Positions 4,451 to 8,223 of a stretch of 8,223 nt of DNA are shown here, one piece after another. The first letter of the stretch is position 1. Each line of letters starts with the position of its first letter. The stretch lies in the NCBI GenBank assembly GCA_044235825.1, contig JBIIHL010000053.1, positions 1 through 8,223 on the forward strand, in the 5' to 3' direction. The stretch comes from CANGYM01 sp044235825 (lineage in GTDB: Bacteria > Pseudomonadota > Alphaproteobacteria > JAJTHO01 > CANGYM01). The notes beneath the pieces are model-generated. The model had not been told where the DNA came from. It worked only from the letters and a program-made list of their open reading frames with translations, and ran no database searches. Made by a program: the position numbers and the translations under genes.

Positions 4451-6235
4451 TTATTCCACCCCATAATCCTGCACCCACCCCCACCCCTCTTCCCCCAAGA
4501 GATCACGGTCGATCAGGGTCAACGCGAAGGGGACGCGGGTCAGGGTTTCAAAGCCCAGCAGGGGGATTTCGGCGCCCTGCGGTGGGGGCAGGTCGTCCCT
4601 TACCAGCAGCAGGTTTTCCAGACGAATGCCAAAGGCCCCCGGGCGGTAATACCCTGGTTCATTGGACACAATCATGCCCGCCTGCAGGGGGGTGGTGTGA
4701 TAACGGCTGCCGATGCCGCAGGGCCCTTCGTGTACGGACAGGAACGCGCCGACGCCGTGCCCCGTGCCGTGACGGTAATCCAATCCCGCCCGCCACAACG
4801 CATCCCGCGCCAGACTATCCAGCTGCGCCCCCGTGGTGCCCACCGGAAACCGTGCGGTGGCCACGCGGATGTGCCCAATCAGGACCAGGGTATACAGCCG
4901 CCGGATTTCTGCAGGGGCAGGGGAGGGGCCCACCCACACCGTGCGGGTGATGTCCGTGGTGCCGTCGTGATATTGCGCCCCGCTGTCAATCAGCACCAAC
5001 TCGCCATCAGGGTTTAGGGTGCGGCAGCTTTGGTCCGTGGCGCGGTAATGAATGATGGCCCCATTGGGACCGGCACCGGCGATGGTGGGAAAGCTGAGAT
5101 CGTGGAACAGAGCTTCCTTTTGCCGCTGGGCCAAAAATTGGTTTTCGATATCCCGCTCTGTGATGGGGTGGGGGGCCGTGTTCAACCACGTCAACGCACG
5201 GGTCACAGCCGCCCCATCGCGCCGATGGGCAGCCCGCATGCCGTTTTGTTCCACCGTATTTTTGATGGCCTTGGGTCCTTGGCAGGGATTGGGGAAGGCT
5301 TTTTTGTGGATCAAGGCCTGAGACAGGGCCAAGGGGCATTCGGTGTCATCATAAAGGGTGATGGCGGGGTGGCCTGCCAAAGCCTCGGCAAATCCTTGGG
5401 TTGTGGGTGTGGTCGAACGTGGTCGTCCGTGCAAAATTGTTTCAGAAATGTCCCCGTTGGGTGAGGGTGTGAAAGACGGTCGTCCGCGTAAGACCGCATC
5501 AAGGATGGTTTCGGTGGGCATCACGATCACATTGGGTCGTTCGCGGTGGACCGAATCGGGAATTTTGTCGGGATGGGTGAATACAATCATCTCGGTTGCG
5601 CTGATCCAAAGATACGCCAGCAACAAGGGGGTGTGGGGAATATCCCCACCGCGCAGGTTTAATAGCCAACACACGCTGGCGGCATCCGTCAGCAGCAGGG
5701 CATCGGCGTTTTGCGCCCTCAGGGTTTGGCGCAGCTGGGCAATTTTTTCAAGCCACGATTGCCCCGCATAAACGTCGGGATGAATCCACGCCGGCGGCGT
5801 TGGGGGCAGGGGGCGATCGTGCCACAAAGCATCAATGGGGTTTTGGGCCACGGCCAAAAACGTCACGTCGGGACAGGCCCGTTGATACGCGGCGATGTGT
5901 TTTTCCGTGTGCAGCCAGGGATCAAAGCCAAGGGTTTTGCCTTTGGCGTGGACATTCAGCCATGCGGCGGCGGGGGCATCGGGAATCAGGTGGACGGTGT
6001 AATCAGGACTAACCTCGGCGGCGGCCTGCGTGATATACCGGCCATCCACAAACAGCGCGGCGGTGTCTTGCAGAATTATGGCCATACCGGCCGACCCTGT
6101 AAAGCCCGTCAGCCAAGCCAAACGTTCCTGATCGGGGGAGAGATATTCGTTCTGATACGCATCGGTGCGCGGCACGAAAAATCCGTCAAGATTGTTGTTT
6201 TTTAAGTGTTCTCTTAGATTGTTCAACCGCGTCAT
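4451..6235 (-). CDS. pepP: Xaa-Pro aminopeptidase (long-form aminopeptidase P, M24B family)
   Basis: This enzyme removes an N-terminal residue that precedes proline, using two metal ions. The product has 594 residues, the long three-domain type resembling human XPNPEP1. Two creatinase-like N-terminal domains begin MTRLNNLREHL, with DGFFVPRTDAYQNEYLS and FVDGRY. The catalytic pita-bread domain runs from about 325. All five metal ligands are visible: D417 (DSGAQY), D428 (TTDITRT), H493 (GTGHGVG), E526 (SNEPGYY) and E540 (RLEN). The catalytic histidines H396 (HYRAT) and H502 (VHEGP) are also present. The C-terminal extension is typical of the long form. The ATG at 6233-6235 was chosen because it overlaps the permease stop (ATGA), has GGGA seven bases upstream and gives the family N-terminus. 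It is the last gene of a three-gene operon. Residues of about 240-280 carry an unusual repeated linker. No signal peptide is visible, so it is probably cytoplasmic. Confidence 0.95.
   Translation of the reverse strand: MTRLNNLREHLKNNNLDGFFVPRTDAYQNEYLSPDQERLAWLTGFTGSAGMAIILQDTAALFVDGRYITQAAAEVSPDYTVHLIPDAPAAAWLNVHAKGKTLGFDPWLHTEKHIAAYQRACPDVTFLAVAQNPIDALWHDRPLPPTPPAWIHPDVYAGQSWLEKIAQLRQTLRAQNADALLLTDAASVCWLLNLRGGDIPHTPLLLAYLWISATEMIVFTHPDKIPDSVHRERPNVIVMPTETILDAVLRGRPSFTPSPNGDISETILHGRPRSTTPTTQGFAEALAGHPAITLYDDTECPLALSQALIHKKAFPNPCQGPKAIKNTVEQNGMRAAHRRDGAAVTRALTWLNTAPHPITERDIENQFLAQRQKEALFHDLSFPTIAGAGPNGAIIHYRATDQSCRTLNPDGELVLIDSGAQYHDGTTDITRTVWVGPSPAPAEIRRLYTLVLIGHIRVATARFPVGTTGAQLDSLARDALWRAGLDYRHGTGHGVGAFLSVHEGPCGIGSRYHTTPLQAGMIVSNEPGYYRPGAFGIRLENLLLVRDDLPPPQGAEIPLLGFETLTRVPFALTLIDRDLLGEEGWGWVQDYGVE
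5405..5486. repeat. Degenerate tandem repeat inside pepP
   Basis: GGTCGTCCG occurs at 5421-5429 and again at 5478-5486, exactly 57 bases (19 codons) apart, and GGGTGTG occurs 60 bases apart (5405 and 5465). In the protein this gives two related stretches, ETILDAVLRGRPSFTP and ETILHGRPRSTTP. The reading frame is kept. It looks like an old in-frame duplication or inserted element. Confidence 0.55.
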
Positions 6236-7152
6236 ACCGTTATCCCATAGATCCAAAGCGTCATTGTGATTGCCGAGGCCAAGGTCATGACGGCAGAGAT
6301 GCTGGCCATGGCATCGGCGTTGGCGTTCATCTGTTTGGAGAGAATATAGCATGACGTGGCGCACGGGGTGGCGGCGAAAATCAGCAGAACCTGCCCCCAA
6401 GGGGACGGCACATCATAAAAAGGCATAGCTGCCAAAACAAGGGCGGGGAAAATGATCAGCTTGATGAGACAGCTGCCCGCAACGGCGCTCTGGCAGTTTT
6501 TCAAATGGGCAATGGACAGGGCCGCCCCAATGCCCAAAACACCCCCGGGCAAGGCCGCCGCCGATAATGTTTTGATCAGCGAGGCCCCCAAAGGAAACGA
6601 CAGCGGGATCAACGATACACCAAACCCCGCCACCGTTGCCAACACCAAAGGGTTGAAGGCTGTGCGGTACAAAACGCGCTTTAGGGAAAAGGCATCCTCG
6701 TGCGCGTAATGGGCCATCACCGACAGCGTTAAAAAATTGGCCAGCGGAATGGCCACCAAAATCATGACGCCGTAGGCCGTGATCCCCTCTTTCCCAAACA
6801 GTGTGCTGACCAACGACAGACCAATATAATTGTTAAACCGGACGCTGCCCTGAAAAAACGACGCAAAAGTTTTGTTGTCCAACGTCAGCATCTGGCGCCC
6901 CACAACAAAGGCCACCACCGTCACCGCCGCAAACATCAGCAAAAGAATGAGGGTAGTCATTTTTAAAAACTGCCCATCGGATGGGGTTTGCTGCGCAAAA
7001 TTTTGAAACAACAGGGCGGGCAGGAACAGGTAATAGGTCAGACGTTCCAACCCCTCCCACCCTGTTTTGGGGATAAAGGCGTAGGTTTTCAGGCCATATC
7101 CCAACAGGATCAGCATAAAAACCGGCAAAACGGCATTCAAAACATCAATCAT
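6232..7152 (-). CDS. AEC-family permease (auxin efflux carrier type)
   Basis: The family contains secondary carriers of the inner membrane. Known bacterial members export or take up small organic acids such as malate, but the substrate here cannot be read from sequence. The product has 306 residues and about ten hydrophobic segments in two five-helix halves, the usual size. It begins MIDVLNAVLPVFMLILLGYG. The first half has the RFNNYIGL motif (105-112) and the second half the family signature around AATPCATSCYILSKQMNAN (260-278), followed by the ADAMASISAVMTLASAITMTL helix region. The ATG at 7150-7152 overlaps the end of the dehydrogenase gene by eight bases, and the stop overlaps the pepP start by four, so translation is probably coupled. 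Upstream in-frame starts would overlap further and add non-family sequence. Confidence 0.9.
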   Translation of the reverse strand: MIDVLNAVLPVFMLILLGYGLKTYAFIPKTGWEGLERLTYYLFLPALLFQNFAQQTPSDGQFLKMTTLILLLMFAAVTVVAFVVGRQMLTLDNKTFASFFQGSVRFNNYIGLSLVSTLFGKEGITAYGVMILVAIPLANFLTLSVMAHYAHEDAFSLKRVLYRTAFNPLVLATVAGFGVSLIPLSFPLGASLIKTLSAAALPGGVLGIGAALSIAHLKNCQSAVAGSCLIKLIIFPALVLAAMPFYDVPSPWGQVLLIFAATPCATSCYILSKQMNANADAMASISAVMTLASAITMTLWIYGITV

Positions 7153-7927
7153 CGGTTGCCAAAGCCTGTTTTCTGGGCAGACGCCGGAGCAAACCATCCA
7201 CCCACCGCGCCGGCAACACCATAAACAGCCACACCAAAAACGTCATGGGCCATGGAAACGACAGACGGGCAGGGTTTTTCCGCAGGGATTCTTTGATCAC
7301 GGCGGCGGCTTTTTGGGCGGACCACATCATGGGCATGGGGAAATCGTTGGCCTGTGTCATTTGGGTTTGGATATAGCCCGGGCAAATGGTGGTGACGGCA
7401 ATCCCCTCTGCCCCCAGCAGAGATCGCAGGGATTCGCCGTAACTTTTCACGGCGGCCTTGGTGGCGCAGTAGGCGGGCGCCCCGGGAAACCCCCGATACC
7501 CTGCCAAAGAGCTGATGATGGCAATCTGCCCAGAACGCTGGGCTTTTAGGGCCGGCAAAAAAGGTTCGATGGTGTAAAACACCCCGAGGATGTTGGTGAA
7601 CACCATGGATTCCATTTGCTCTAGGGACTCGGCCCCCTCGGCCGTTCCCCCCGATATGCCGGCGTTGGCGATGATCAAATCTGGCGTGCCGTGGCCCAGA
7701 ACGTCGGCGGCCCATGCCTGCATCAGGCCTTTTTTTGTGACATCCACGGCGCTTGTGTGAACGGTGGCCCCTTGGTTGCGGCAGGCATCGGCCACGGATT
7801 CCAGCCGCGTGGGATGGCGTCCTGTTAAAAACAGGGTGACGCCGCTGTGGGCATAGCTGAGGGCCAAGGCCGTGCCCAGACCGTTGCTGGCCCCTGTGAT
7901 GCAAATGGTTTTGGGGATTTTTTTCAT
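7145..7927 (-). CDS. Short-chain dehydrogenase/reductase (classical SDR)
   Basis: This is an NAD(P)-dependent oxidoreductase with a Rossmann fold and unknown substrate. The product has 260 residues. The cofactor motif TGASNGLG is at 11-18 and the NAG motif at 88-90. The catalytic residues are N112, S140 (ISSLAG), Y153 and K157 (YCATK), followed by CPGY at 183-186. A hydrophobic stretch near the end (about 226-243, WPMTFLVWLFMVLP) and a basic tail suggest membrane association, as in some SDRs that act on lipids. TGRHPTR after the second strand, with an Arg in the loop, hints at NADPH. The ATG at 7925-7927 gives the normal N-terminus (MKKIPKTICITG). A TTG at 7942 is an alternative start with a ribosome binding site too close to use well. 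It is the first gene of an operon with the AEC permease and pepP. Confidence 0.92.
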   Translation of the reverse strand: MKKIPKTICITGASNGLGTALALSYAHSGVTLFLTGRHPTRLESVADACRNQGATVHTSAVDVTKKGLMQAWAADVLGHGTPDLIIANAGISGGTAEGAESLEQMESMVFTNILGVFYTIEPFLPALKAQRSGQIAIISSLAGYRGFPGAPAYCATKAAVKSYGESLRSLLGAEGIAVTTICPGYIQTQMTQANDFPMPMMWSAQKAAAVIKESLRKNPARLSFPWPMTFLVWLFMVLPARWVDGLLRRLPRKQALATDD

Positions 7928-7955
7928 TGATTTACGGCGCAATGCCCTTCATAAC
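7927..7955 (+). promoter_or_regulatory. Possible gmk promoter
   Basis: TTGATT (7927-7932), a 17-base spacer and CATAAC (7950-7955) give a moderate sigma-70 match, with a start near 7962 and a leader of about 27 bases. It overlaps the start of the divergent dehydrogenase gene, and only 61 bases separate the two genes, so the two promoters probably overlap. Confidence 0.3.
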
Positions 7956-7988
7956 AGACCCTGATGGATCACAGCACTTTATCCCCAA

Positions 7989-8223
7989 ATGATGGACGGA
8001 CGCAATAAGGACAATCGCGGTTTGATTTTGATTTTGTCCTCGCCTTCTGGTGCGGGCAAAACCACGTTGTCGCGTCTGTTGTTGCAGCGTCATGCCCAGT
8101 TGACCCTGTCGATTTCGGCCACCACGCGGCCCCAGCGCCCAGGGGAAGTTGACGGAAAAGATTATCATTTTGTCACCAAAGAGGCCTTTGCCACCATGAT
8201 CCAAAATCAGGCGTTGATGGAAT
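7989..8223 (+). CDS. gmk: Guanylate kinase (5' part, cut by the window end)
   Basis: Guanylate kinase converts GMP and ATP to GDP and ADP, an essential cytoplasmic step of purine nucleotide synthesis. The 78 visible residues contain the P-loop SSPSGAGKTTL (17-27) and the GMP-binding region SISATTRPQRPGEVDGKDY (41-59), whose conserved Ser, Arg and Tyr residues match the family. The second half is outside the window. The ATG at 7989 is the first after an in-frame TGA about 24 bases upstream; an adjacent ATG at 7992 is equally possible. No good ribosome binding site is seen. The gene is divergent from the dehydrogenase operon. A yicC-like gene often lies directly upstream of gmk in alphaproteobacteria, and it is not there. 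Confidence 0.95.
   Translation, partial: MMDGRNKDNRGLILILSSPSGAGKTTLSRLLLQRHAQLTLSISATTRPQRPGEVDGKDYHFVTKEAFATMIQNQALME

Noticed and set aside
7932..8204. A 90-codon - strand frame opposite gmk
   Set aside because: It is antisense to the clear guanylate kinase sequence. Only its last six codons are discussed, as a possible upstream ORF.
1..8223. CRISPR array, insertion sequence or prophage signs
   Set aside because: No regularly spaced repeats, transposase motifs, terminal inverted repeats or phage genes were seen on either strand.

Overview
The window looks like a core chromosomal segment of an alphaproteobacterium. The S16 N-terminus, the HU sequence, the Ffh sequence and the long-form aminopeptidase P are all typical of that class, and most genes are GC-rich with GC-rich third codon positions. 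I cannot name the genus. I see no insertion sequence, CRISPR array, tRNA or rRNA.

Left part (1-2914): the 3' end of a small membrane-protein gene on the + strand runs into a strong hairpin that also ends hup (HU) on the - strand. Next comes a - strand translation/secretion operon, ffh (SRP GTPase) followed by rpsP (S16), closed by a textbook intrinsic terminator. The rimM-trmD-rplS genes that often follow rpsP are not there. The ffh leader holds a hairpin with T-runs on both sides, which could be a two-way terminator or an attenuator.

Middle part (2915-4450): a 73-codon gene of unknown function (- strand) sits behind an extended -10 promoter placed so that its mRNA would be leaderless. It is followed upstream by about 580 bases without a clear gene. 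That gap holds a 12-bp palindrome, several stem-loops and two intrinsic terminators on opposite strands, so one or two small RNAs are possible. After it lies a clearly AT-richer + strand gene of unknown function with a hydrophobic N-terminus, the best candidate here for acquired DNA. A tiny ORF with a strong ribosome binding site overlaps its 3' end.

Right part (4451-8223): three tightly overlapping - strand genes form an operon: a classical short-chain dehydrogenase, an AEC-family permease, and a Xaa-Pro aminopeptidase with an internally repeated linker. Divergent from it, gmk (guanylate kinase) starts on the + strand and runs off the window end.

The strongest items for follow-up are the structured gap at 3140-3480, the AT-rich orphan gene, the possible leaderless gene and the terminator-like hairpin in the ffh leader. 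Nothing in the window amounts to a recognisable new multi-gene system.
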